Shown piece by piece: positions 55,262-64,000 of a DNA stretch of 64,000 nucleotides. Source of the stretch: Branchipolynoe longqiensis (Eukaryota > Annelida > Polychaeta > Phyllodocida > Polynoidae); contig CM059197.1 in assembly GCA_030323885.1 (NCBI GenBank), positions 32,082,209-32,146,208 of the forward strand. Reading direction: 5' to 3'. A program made the translations under genes and the position numbers. The notes under the pieces were generated by a model that had not been told where the DNA came from, ran no database searches, and was given only the letters and a program-made list of their open reading frames with translations. Within the stretch, counting starts at the first letter, position 1, and every line of letters begins with the position of its first letter.

Positions 55262-55466
55262 TAGATGTGTGCATGTGTGCATGTATGCATGTATGCATGT
55301 ATGTATGTATGTGTGTATGTGTGTATTTGTGTATGTGTGTATGTGTGTATGTATGTATGTATGTATGTATGTATGTATGTATGTATGTATGTATGTATGT
55401 ATGTGTGTATGTATGTATGTATGTATGTATGTATGTGTGTGTGTATATATGTATGTATGTATGCAT
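55262..55466. repeat. (TATG)n microsatellite
   Basis: Long TATG/TGTG tract. The Cys-Met-Tyr-Val and His-Thr-Ile frames on the two strands are artefacts. It ends exactly where the LTR-like sequence begins. Confidence 0.95.
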
Positions 55467-56845
55467 GTTTAACCGTCGGGCTATTCCACCCCCGCTTAAG
55501 GCGACCCTACGTGTTAATATAAATAATTGTTTCCATGTGAATGACTTGTGCCTCCTGCTGCCGGTTGTCTGTCATCCTGCCAGCCTGACCCTTGACTAGC
55601 AATGTCCGAGGTGGAGAGTTCGACTCCTGACAGACCATGGGCAGAAGGCCCTTAATTAAATAAGATAATAGAGCAATCCAAATAGAAATCTGAAGTTGAC
55701 CATAGCGGTTAATAATATAAGTCTGGAGGACAGTAAGGAATGCAAGGAACGTTCATGTCACTTCTTAGGAGCTCACCATTTTATTCTTACCTCTTACTAA
55801 CAGAATGAATTGATCAATAAAATCTATGTTCTTAGTTAAATATAGTTCAACAGTGGAATGTATGTTATAAGCCACATCCCCTCCCATATAATTAAGTTAA
55901 ATAAGTTTGGAATTTCGACAATAAAAGCCTAAATATCGGCTAAAACATCGGAGCGTGCAAAAACACGTCCGATGGGTCTGGGTCCGAACGCCCGACCTCC
56001 TATCGTTGCTAGGATAGTCACAATCGACGTATCCAAGCAACGCTTTACAGCAGGGAACCCTGCCTCGCAAAATGCGCGCCCGCGCAAAATGAGGTCGAGC
56101 AGTCTCACCCACTTCACAGCCTCCCCAGACGAACAACAGGAACTGATGTTCGTCTAAGAAAGGAAAAGTGGGAGAGACTACCAGGGTTCGCGGCTGTAGC
56201 AACAAATAATAAGCGTAATCGCGACCCCGCTTGATCCACGACTATATGGCGTGGAATGCGAGGCTACCGCATACTTCCTTCTCGTTGTGTAATTTTTTCG
56301 ATTTGAGACAAGCCAGCTCTCTGGTCAACAATTTCAGTATTTCACAAGAAATATGTTTCTACTTAAATTCCTTCAAAAACAGTTTTGAATCATTACTTGA
56401 TAAAATTGAAACTACCAGAATCGACCTTCAATTCTGGTATCGGCCCAACTAAAATACTGACCCTGTCGTAGCTGAATACCCTGCCAGTCAGTCTGGCAAT
56501 GAAAGAAACTCCACTAGTCACTCGTCATCTGTACAATTGCACACCATCCAATATCACAACCCTTTATCACACACTCCACCATTTTGACACTTGTGACCAC
56601 ACATGTACTACTAACCCCTGGAAGAAAATTCCCTAGCCCAGTTCCCGCGATGAAAGCTAGCTCAATATTTCTCCTCTACCAGTAGCCTATACCGTAAACT
56701 CATTACAGCCTCAAAAGTACTCTGGCCGGCGTTACCATAGTAATATCCCTATCTCAAGTCCGTATCACACCGTACGGCAAAAGTGAAGGGTATTTGGAAT
56801 TCGCTACAGATGACGTTAGCCTAAATGTATACAGCTCCAACGACA
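55467..56845 (-). repeat. Candidate 3' LTR (outer limit tentative)
   Basis: The 3' end (55467) is fixed by the match to 63975-64000. The 5' limit is a guess: a minus-strand purine run at 56847-56862 precedes TGTCGTTGGAGC at 56845, as a polypurine tract precedes an LTR. The minus strand has an AATAAA at 55780-55785. Short non-conserved frames lie near 55897-56205. Confirmation needs the sequence beyond 64000. Confidence 0.35.
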
Positions 56846-57436
56846 GGGTCCCCTTTTTCTCTAAAAATTCACACCTTGGCTACTAGACAATGACTACTAT
56901 ACAATGACTACATTGTAACCAAAGCCGGAAATTCCCGAAGGAAGTCCGCTTTTGGTTTACACAAAAACAATTTCTAATAGGTTATACAACAGTTTACAGG
57001 CCTAGCTATGAAATAGTAGTGTCAACCATGAAAGTCAGTTTTAGTAACATCCCTATCCCGATTTAGCCAGCAACTCTCAAAGGTGCACTCTTCATACTAC
57101 AAGTACCATGGGGTCTGCATGGCACAGAGTACGAAGGGTATTCCCGAGCTATTACATCTACAAAATATCCTACGATTCATAGGATCCTCACCAGGGCTGA
57201 CCTTGTCGTAGCCTGATCGATCTGGGTTTCCAAATATCCCCCGTCCTCCACATCACTCTTGAAAAATAACTTCAACGGACACCAATACCCGACTATAGTA
57301 CGATTGCTAGTAACTAATGGAAGAAAATAACGTGGCCATTTCCAGGGTTGAAACCAGTTATTTCTCATCTTCCCCAGGGGAAGGAAATAACAATAGCCAG
57401 TTCCCACGATGAAGCTAGTTATTTCTCGGCTTCCCC
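56617..57436. repeat. Hairpin repeat block
   Basis: Three related units, each an inverted repeat: 57319-57373 (GGAAGAAAATAAC... GTTATTTCTCATCTTCC), 57377-57436 (GGGGAAGGAAATAAC... GTTATTTCTCGGCTTCCCC) and a diverged one at 56620-56683. Loops share CAGTTCCC(A/G)CGATGAA-AGCTAG-like sequence. If the 3' LTR limit above is right, one unit is in the LTR and two lie just outside it, which is a point against that limit. Confidence 0.7.
56847..56862 (-). promoter_or_regulatory. Candidate polypurine tract
   Basis: Minus strand AGAGAAAAAGGGGACC, a purine run that resembles second-strand primers of LTR elements. Three to four bases separate it from the candidate LTR start. Position-based inference only. 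Confidence 0.3.
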
Positions 57437-58440
57437 CGTGTAGTTCCCGGACTAGCAACCCATCAATAGGCCCTATAGCAGAATAAAACAAAGGCTGTCC
57501 GGAACCCACTACGGATGACAAAACCCAGACGAACACAGGCCCACGAAAAAGTCAGCCCCGTAGCCAACACAAGACTACCTTTTCATTCTATGTATTACTA
57601 CTAAACCACTGAAAACACTGAATTATCCATACCCAGTAATGGATTATCAAAGATTTTAAATACAGATTTATCGCACAGATCAAGCCCCCGGGATCTCAAT
57701 GGGGGTGTGTGCCGTCATATCAATGAACCACGGTTACATAAAATGTACCATGGCAAAGCACAAAAGCCTGCATATACACGTACATCACATAAAATGAAAG
57801 CTGAATCTGTTAAACATAATATAGCTATCTAATACGTGGTAAGAGTTATTATCCTTTAGTTTACATATAAATTTTAATTCTCAGACTACAGAGATAGAAA
57901 TTTAATAATATACAATATACTTAATAAAACGGCACCGTGTAACCTTACTGATGGTCTGTATAATAATTTAACATGTGCTAACTAGTAATAGGACTGATGT
58001 CCTTTAAGTAAATATTTCGTCCTAGTGACAAGAATAACAATCCAAAACGCGATGATTTCTCAGGATGGCCGATAATAATGAGGGGCACACCCCTAGTAGC
58101 GGCAATGGCTATCGCCGACGCACCACACTACCAGAAAAAAATTGAAATAGCTAATGCGGGTATCCAAAATTGGGTCCTAGTGTGGCCAGGGGTACCGGGC
58201 ACACACTCTGAGGGGACACCCGCCCACTCACTCGGTTGTAAACTGATAGCGAATATACGATTGTTACACTAGTCTGACCCAATACGGGGTCAATCACGAG
58301 CCGTGAACGTTCCGGCCGTGGGAGTAGATATTTAAATATACAAATACTTCAGCACAGTTAAGTTGTTAGCAATACAGACTTTAGGAAATGCGATAGAGGT
58401 CTCGCATGGATGTAATATAGCGACAATGCTAAAGTATCAC
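57437..58440. other. Internal region without recognised features
   Basis: AT-rich non-coding sequence of the LTR-like element. The 119-aa minus frame overlapping 57177-57536 has no recognisable motif. Confidence 0.3.
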
Positions 58441-59765
58441 ATCAATGTTACTTTCTAGCGAAATTTGTTCTATAATAATCTGCAAAATTTGTTCTATAAT
58501 AGAATTTGGAATAATCCCTACCCTTGCACACGACCAAACAGGACACCTTAATACTCTACTTGTAGCCCTAATTTATATGCATCCTTGTTAACATCTAAGC
58601 TTGTGTAGGTACCTGTTCCTTCATTTACTAAACATTTTGAAATACCTCTAGCCACATGGGTAGTTATACAGTAGCTCCTCTAGATGGTTCAATTTTGATG
58701 TTTAACCTTATAGATATTTATCTTCACAATCACCATAGCAAAAATTCATATAGTAACACTGGTAGTTACTTACACAAATTTAAATGGTTCACTTTTTATG
58801 TTCAACTTTATAGAATGTTTATAGTACTTGGATAATACAATTTAAACATATTTACACCTATACACACTTTGGTCTAGTGGTCGAGTATGAAGGGGATTTA
58901 ATGTTTACATGGGAAAACCGTTACAAATACTTTACCTATAATAGAATTTGGAATAATCCCTACCCTTCCACATGACCAAACAATTCATATTAACATTTCA
59001 CTCTTATCCCTAATGTACATGTATGATTAACTAGTGGTTATCCCCAGAGATCATTGCTAGTTACTTCTACAATTTTAAATGGTTTAAATTTCTGTTTAAT
59101 TTGATTGAATGTGTATGTCTATTTCCCCATAAATTAGTTTTAGGTCTATATTCTAGAAAATTTTGAAAACCAAGCTGGTGCCCTCAGAGAGAAGAACCGG
59201 TTCAGTAAATGATTGTTAAGCTTCATAGTTTAGAGACATACATATTCAATGCTCATTTTGAATCAGTTTAACCATGAAGAATATATTCACCAGTTCAACC
59301 ATGAAGAAAATTCCCTCCGGGTGTATCTAAAATAAATTTGCTGTCTAATCCCCTGGTATTAGTTGGACCCACCGTTAACCAACCTATTTCCCCAACAACA
59401 TGGGGAGCCACAAATAACACATAATACAAACCTAACACCTATATCCACCATTTAATAATTTAGTCAAGTGGTTGGTTATGAAGAGGTGTCTACAATTACC
59501 TTAATAAAACAGTTAGAAATGTTCTAGTTTACACAGATAACATTTTGAACATTCCTGTGTCCTTCCAGATGACCAAATATAAACATTTGCTATATTTTAG
59601 TGCCAGTTTTTTTATATTTACTATAATAGGTTTACCAACCACAGGCTGTTTCCCTCCGGAAGAAAGCAGCCTGGGGAAAATTGCTATTATTTTGATAATT
59701 ACAACAAATTGTAGAATGTTCACATATGTTTACTCTCATAGAAACCTGGTTAGTTTTATTTTTAT
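58441..59765. repeat. About 440-bp diverged tandem repeat
   Basis: CTATAATAGAATTTGGAATA then ATCCCTACCCTT and GACCAAACA occur at 58494 and 58936, with a weaker third (CTTCCAGATGACCAAATA) near 59563. The sub-repeat TTTAAATGGTTCA(C/A)TTTT(T/G)ATGTT recurs near 58686, 58780 and 59080. Confidence 0.7.
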
Positions 59766-59819
59766 TTAAATTTAAGTTTAGGGTTAATATGTTACAATTT
59801 GATTTGGCCCCATCCCCTT

Positions 59820-60025
59820 GTGTACCAGTTTAACCGTGAAGGCTTACAAGGATTCTGTGGTGTATTTTACTTTTCTCTACCAACATGTATGATGTAATTA
59901 TATGTTTGCAAGGGTTTTTGACCTATAATTCTAAATCTGTTTTTACCACAATGCCTAGATTAGTGCTTAGGCTCACAAGGGTGTTGTGGTATATTTTCAA
60001 TTGGTTTTACCAACATGTAAGGTTT
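59820..60025. repeat. 127-bp tandem repeat, about 1.6 units
   Basis: TGTGGTGTATTTTAC... TACCAACATGTATGATGTAATTA at 59855 recurs as TGTGGTATATTTTC... TACCAACATGTAAGGTTTTAATT at 59982. Confidence 0.65.
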
Positions 60026-60247
60026 TAATTAAATTTTTACTTCATGAAATCACCCAGAAATCAATAGGTTACAATACTCAATATAAAAGGTGCTCAAAAG
60101 AAACGCTGGCGGCCTAACTGATTCCCTGCTCTACAACCAATATACCAATATACACCACATACAATATTAACAAACTATATACAAATCAAGGTGTATTTTT
60201 AATGTGGTGGTGTGTGTTTTTACAAGATAAGAATATAAGTGTATCAT

Positions 60248-60802
60248 TTAAATAGACCCCGCATATTGTATAGCCCCGTGAACCCATCCCCGTAAATAGA
60301 ATATTCCCAAAACAATACCTAATGTGATGCCCTCCTCCGGATTCTGTGGGTGGCCGCTGCTCGTCCTGCGAATCCCACGGTCACTGCTGGCTGGTGCTAT
60401 TTGCGGGTGGCCGTTGGTCGCCCCGCGAAGCCGACTGTCACTGCTGGCTGGACTTGGTATTTGCGGGTGGCCGTTGGTCGCCCCACGGATCCAGCTCATA
60501 TCCAGCTCGTAGTGTAGGCTGGATCTTGCGCTCCCCCAATCCAGCTCGTATGCTGGATCGTTAACCGGGTGGTTGCTGCTCACCCCGCAAATCCAGCTCG
60601 TAGTGTACGATGGATCGGTTAACCGCGGGTGGTTGCTGCTCACCCCGCAAATCCAGCTCGTAGTGTATGCTGGATCGGTTAACCGCGGGTGGTTGCTGCT
60701 CACCCTGCAAATCCAGCTCGTAATGTATGCTGGATCGGTTAACCGCGGGTGGCCAATGCGAATCCCGCGAATCCAGCTCTCACTGCCGGCCGGACTTGTC
60801 AA
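60248..60802 (-). CDS. Hypothetical 184-aa ORF with 20-residue repeats
   Basis: Longest open frame in the element and on its sense strand. Residues about 20-80 are three to four 20-residue repeats of the type PRLTDPAYTTSWICGVSSNH, encoded by 60-bp DNA repeats; a second motif RGATNGHPQI occurs twice later. The repeat length is a multiple of three, so an open frame could persist by chance. There is no resemblance to Gag, nucleocapsid zinc knuckles (CX2CX4HX4C) or polymerase. It may be non-coding. The start is simply the first Met. Confidence 0.2.
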   Translation of the reverse strand: MTSPAGSESWIRGIRIGHPRLTDPAYITSWICRVSSNHPRLTDPAYTTSWICGVSSNHPRLTDPSYTTSWICGVSSNHPVNDPAYELDWGSARSSLHYELDMSWIRGATNGHPQIPSPASSDSRLRGATNGHPQIAPASSDRGIRRTSSGHPQNPEEGITLGIVLGIFYLRGWVHGAIQYAGSI

Positions 60803-60974
60803 CCGTGTGTGGCCACCGTGAATCCCTATCTCCTCGTCCTGTCATCGAGCGGTTGATATGGTGTGTGCGTCTAAATGTTGTGTGTATGAAATATAAATAG
60901 GTTTACATTAATTAGAGTTTATATTATTATATTTATTCAGAAATACAAAGCATGTAGTTCACTGGCCTAATACA

Positions 60975-61205
60975 AGCACATACATGAATTGAGCAGAGAA
61001 TCAGGTTACCTAGAGCATTTTAGAGGACAGTATTTAATAGTACATTAAAATTACTTTATATGAGTTGAGCATAGATTCAGGTTATTTAGAGCAATTACCA
61101 TTTCTTAGATATATAATAGTCATACAATCACACAACTCATTTGAACAGAGAATAAGTTACTTAGAGCACTTTTAGCTAAAATTTTAGATATATAATATGA
61201 ACAGT
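60975..61205. repeat. About 90-bp tandem repeat, three units
   Basis: TTGAGCAGAGAATCAGGTTA, TTGAGCATAGATTCAGGTTA and TTGAACAGAGAATAAGTTAC each precede (C)TTAGAGCA and an AT-rich part with TTAGATATATAATA. Confidence 0.75.
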
Positions 61206-61359
61206 GCAATACAGATAATACATAGAGTTCAATAAATAAATGGTGAGATAACATTCTAAATGTATCTATATTGAAATAAATATGCAAAAGTCAACAGTAA
61301 TTTTGGAATTAAAACAGTAATTTCGGAATTAAAAGTAACATTAATAGCTTAATAAGTTT

Positions 61360-63040
61360 TAACATAACACGACGAAAAACGGCCGAATAAAATCGATATC
61401 GTCGTCACATTAGTTTATATAAACTACAACTCTTCAAAATTGTTAATATGGATAAATATAACACCAATAACTCCTAATTTTAGATTAAAAGTAGCATTAT
61501 GGCCAAGCAAAAGACATTTAGACATTCTACCTCCGAATTAATAAATAAAAACCCCGTATCAGGTCGACCAAAAAGTCTGAGCCGTGACACATACTTCCCT
61601 TACTGTAATACTGTGTGGGCACATTTCTTCCAATGATGATAGTTTATATTTAACCCAAAATCATCCCGAAAAGCATGAATTCAATGAATATGACAAAGTA
61701 AACCGGAATTATGTATTAAAAGCAACTTTAATGGCAAAATAATGCCAAAAATACGAAGTAAAGAAACATAACACGACGAAAAACGGCCGAATAACGCCGA
61801 TCTCGTCGTCATATTACTTTTAATGAACCTACAACCATTAGAAATCTATAAATATGAATAAAATAAAATAAAATGAATCCTAATTTTGGTTCAAAAGAAA
61901 CATTAAGGGCAAAATAATGCCAAAAATATGCAGTTTAAACATAACACGACGAAAAACGGCCGAATAACGCCGATCTCGTCGTCATATTACTTTTAATGAA
62001 CCTACAACCTTTAGAAATCTATAAATATGAATAAAATAAAATAAAATGAATCCTAATTTTGGTTCAAAAGAAACATTAATGGCAAAATAATGCAAAAAAT
62101 ACGAAATAAAGAAACATGACGAAAACGGCCGAATAAGCTCGATATCGTCGTCATATTCCTTTAATATAAACCAAAACGATTCGGAATGCATGAATATGAA
62201 TGAATATAACACAAATAAACCAAATGTGGGTTAAAAGTAATTCTAAATATTACATAAATGCTGTCTGGATTATTCAATGTTCAAAGTCTTCCAACCTTCG
62301 AACCAATACACTGCTGCCAGACGAACTGCAAATTGTGTACCAGTCGCCCAGCAACCGCGCTCAATTTGTTGATGGATACGGGTACTGACAAGCCTCTCCC
62401 AGGCCCGCAATTTGCGAGGCCGAGTTAACGTGCACCCGCGAATTGCGTGTGGATTTTATATTATTACAAAACCATCTCAAATGGATAAATATGTCCAATT
62501 ATGACAAAATAAACCCCAATTTTGAACTAAAAGTACGATTAATACAAAAAATAAGACATCCCATAAGAAATACGACGAATCCGGCCGTGAAAGGCCAATG
62601 CACTGGTCCTCACGCCCTCCCTGCGTTCGTCCATGTATTTACCAGTTCCCCACAAATATTGTATGTAATGCAGTGACTTTCATAAACATACAGACATCCC
62701 AAATGTGCACATATAACTAAATATGACAAAATAAACACCTAAATTTGGAATTAAAAGTAATATTAATGCAGAAAATAAGACATTTTATAGAAAAATCATG
62801 AAAACGACCGCGAGAGGCTAAGATCGCCGTACCCTGCGTTCGTCATGATATTTGGTTTACTATGAACAGGAGATGTATTAATTTAACGAAATATGCTAAA
62901 ATAACCCCAGTTTTGAATTAAAAAAAGCCAAAAATAAGACATTTTAAACAGAAAACACTGAATATGATTGTGAAGACCGATCTTATGGCCTTCACGTCCT
63001 ACCCTATGCATAGTTCCTCCAACGACGATGTCTGTTTGGT
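61360..63040 (-). repeat. Hairpin-bearing repeat array in the element leader
   Basis: ACGACGAAAAACGGCCGAAT... CTCGTCGTCAT recurs at 61377, 61771 and 61944; reduced forms at 62117 (ATGACGAAAACGGCCG... TCGTCGTCAT), 62567 (GACGAATCCGGCC... TTCGTC), 62798 (ATCATGAAAACGACC... TCATGAT) and 62970. The central units are about 173 bp apart. Each can pair ACGACGA with TCGTCGT and CGGC with GCCG around a CGGCCG palindrome. On the minus strand the array lies about 0.9-2.6 kb downstream of the primer-binding site. Confidence 0.72.
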
Positions 63041-63268
63041 GTCTTGCATAATCCAGAGAACATATGAAGTTACAGATGCAAAAATAAAAGAATTTGTACT
63101 ACAAGTTAGAAATCTCAATAAGATAAGATTAAAAGCCAGAACAAGTGGTGAGCAAAATAAGTGAAATACACAGTAATATCAGTTGATATTAGTGTTTCTT
63201 TAACTTATTTCATTTTCCTAATATATTTATATATATATACGCTTGTAAATTTAGACAATTTTGGAAAT
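63041..63268. other. AT-rich leader sequence
   Basis: No repeat unit or gene recognised. Confidence 0.25.
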
Positions 63269-63390
63269 TACAGTTTATGTATACAAAATAAATTAATACA
63301 TGCCTAAAAGTGTAAAAAGACCACTTTTAGAGATTACATTAATGTATACTAAATAAATTAATAGAAGCCTAAAAGTGTAAAAACACCACA
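63269..63390. repeat. About 64-bp tandem duplication
   Basis: ATTACAGTTTATGTATACAA... CCTAAAAGTGTAAAAAGACCAC and ATTACATTAATGTATACTAA... CCTAAAAGTGTAAAAACACCAC. Confidence 0.85.
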
Positions 63391-63956
63391 AGTAAAATTG
63401 AAAAGGTAGAGTAATAATTAAAAAACAAAAAACAAAAAAACAGAGCAGCACATAGCAAACCTGACCAAACAGTCTGAGATTTACTGAACTACTGCCGTGA
63501 AGCTCCAATCACGCATCATGACGTCGCCTCCACTCCGCGACGCGCTTCATCGCTAGGAGACACCGTAACAAATGGAAAAGGGCGGCTAGTTCAAAGCTAT
63601 ATAACGTCCGTCATTGCCCTATGCCGGGGTAGCTAATCCTCGCCTATTCGACTCTATCCGTTCAGAGCGACACAAGGTTAACGTCGTTATTATGGGCCTC
63701 AGGCTTGTAGCCCTCCCATTAAAAATTAATACGACTAGCCGCGAAAGAAAACCAGGAATACCAATTTAGTTGAACACTATTATTTCTCCATTATTAATGC
63801 AACCCCGGGTATTCCCTAAACCGTCATGGTATGGCGTGAAACCTCAAGACAGGCGCCGGTTTGACACTGTCAACACTACCCGAATAAGCTATACAAAAAA
63901 ATAAAAACAATTTCTAAGCATACAGAAGTGAACTAAAAGGTATTACACTCCTTACT
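63391..63956 (-). other. Leader segment next to the primer-binding site
   Basis: Mixed, partly CpG-containing sequence (CGTCGCCTCCACTCCGCGAC near 63520). No ORF. By position it is the 5' untranslated leader of the LTR element on the minus strand. Confidence 0.35.
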
Positions 63957-63974
63957 ATCCTGGTCACGGCACCA
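63957..63974 (-). promoter_or_regulatory. Primer-binding site, tRNA-His type
   Basis: Plus strand ATCCTGGTCACGGCACCA equals the 3' end of an insect-type tRNA-His (T-arm end, TCACGGC acceptor half, A, CCA) as I recall it. The minus strand TGGTGCCGTGACCAGGAT is thus an 18-nt PBS directly adjoining the LTR end. The length and CCA complement are canonical for retroelement priming. Confidence 0.75.
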
Positions 63975-64000
63975 GTTTAACCGTCGGGCTATTCCACCCC
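63975..64000 (-). repeat. 3' end of the 5' LTR, cut by the window
   Basis: Identical over all 26 visible nt to 55467-55492. The true length of the match cannot be seen. Confidence 0.7.

Larger units (their letters stand above)
55467..64000 (-). mobile_element. Large non-autonomous LTR retroelement (LARD-like), 5' LTR cut by the window end
   Basis: GTTTAACCGTCGGGCTATTC... (26 nt) occurs at 55467-55492 and again as the last 26 nt of the window (63975-64000), 8508 bp apart. Immediately inside the right copy, 63957-63974 equals the last 18 nt of an animal tRNA-His with CCA. On the minus strand the order is therefore LTR end, primer-binding site, internal region, 3' LTR ending at 55467. The internal region has no recognisable gag, protease, RT or integrase; it consists of tandem-repeat blocks. 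No SINE or MITE was found inside, unlike the dense load to the left, which suggests a young insertion. The alternative is a very long tandem repeat. Confidence 0.66.

Noticed and set aside
55213..55599. Cys-Met-Tyr-Val repeat protein
   Set aside because: (TATG)n microsatellite read as protein.
57177..57536. 119-aa minus frame as a possible retroelement protein
   Set aside because: It spans the hairpin repeats and shows no Gag, RT, protease or integrase motif.
63957..63974. End of a tRNA-His gene instead of a PBS
   Set aside because: No T-arm, anticodon arm or 5' half precedes it, and CCA is present in the DNA directly at an LTR-like edge. A PBS explains both.

Overview
This window looks like intergenic or intronic DNA from an invertebrate animal, most likely a mollusc. 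The inference rests on dense tRNA-headed SINEs of types I associate with molluscan genomes, many terminal-inverted-repeat MITEs, long poly-C/poly-G runs, minisatellites and LINE remnants. There is no bacterial-style gene organisation. I recognise no intact host protein-coding gene and no functional tRNA or rRNA gene. The only clear protein homology is to retrotransposons. Most long open frames are translations of low-complexity DNA.

Family names are local to this annotation. SINE-A is about 330 bp, has a tRNA-like head and ends in ...TTAGATGTTGCTAGGACGTAAAAC plus an A/C-rich tail; there are more than 20 full or partial copies on both strands, many with 10-16 bp target-site duplications (TSDs). 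SINE-B shares the SINE-A head but has a different 3' end. SINE-C is a second tRNA-headed SINE ending in CGTTAAATAAAAC and a T-run. TTAA-MITEs have TIR AGTTGCATAGTCCGATG. MULE-like MITEs have TIR TAGATA... and a 9-bp TSD. Pogo-like MITEs begin CAGTA and have TA TSDs. hAT-like MITEs begin CAGGG. GGCCCTGTCACA-MITEs are a further group. TATAGAC-MITEs and three-ended GGTACACACC-MITEs complete the set.

Layout: 0-11 kb mixes SINEs, MITEs and a 75-bp satellite. 11.3-14 kb holds a homopurine tract, an (AC)n tract and a 32-bp minisatellite. 14-26 kb has more SINEs and MITEs, a second 32-bp minisatellite, a LINE 3' end and a 21-bp minisatellite. 27.2-30.6 kb (minus strand) is a decayed LINE with endonuclease, reverse transcriptase and RNase H (I/Nimb-like). 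30-55 kb is deeply nested: MITEs in MITEs, SINEs in MITEs, MITEs in SINEs, and an element inside a minisatellite whose empty site can be read from neighbouring units.

The last 8.5 kb (55,467-64,000) is different. It holds no SINE or MITE copy that I can see, consists of successive tandem-repeat and hairpin blocks, and is bracketed by direct copies of the same 26 nt. Just inside the right-hand copy is an 18-nt stretch identical to the 3' end of an animal tRNA-His including CCA. This fits the primer-binding site of an LTR retroelement on the minus strand whose 5' LTR continues past the window. With no recognisable gag-pol, it resembles a large non-autonomous LTR element with repeated hairpins in its leader. 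I regard this as the most interesting object here.
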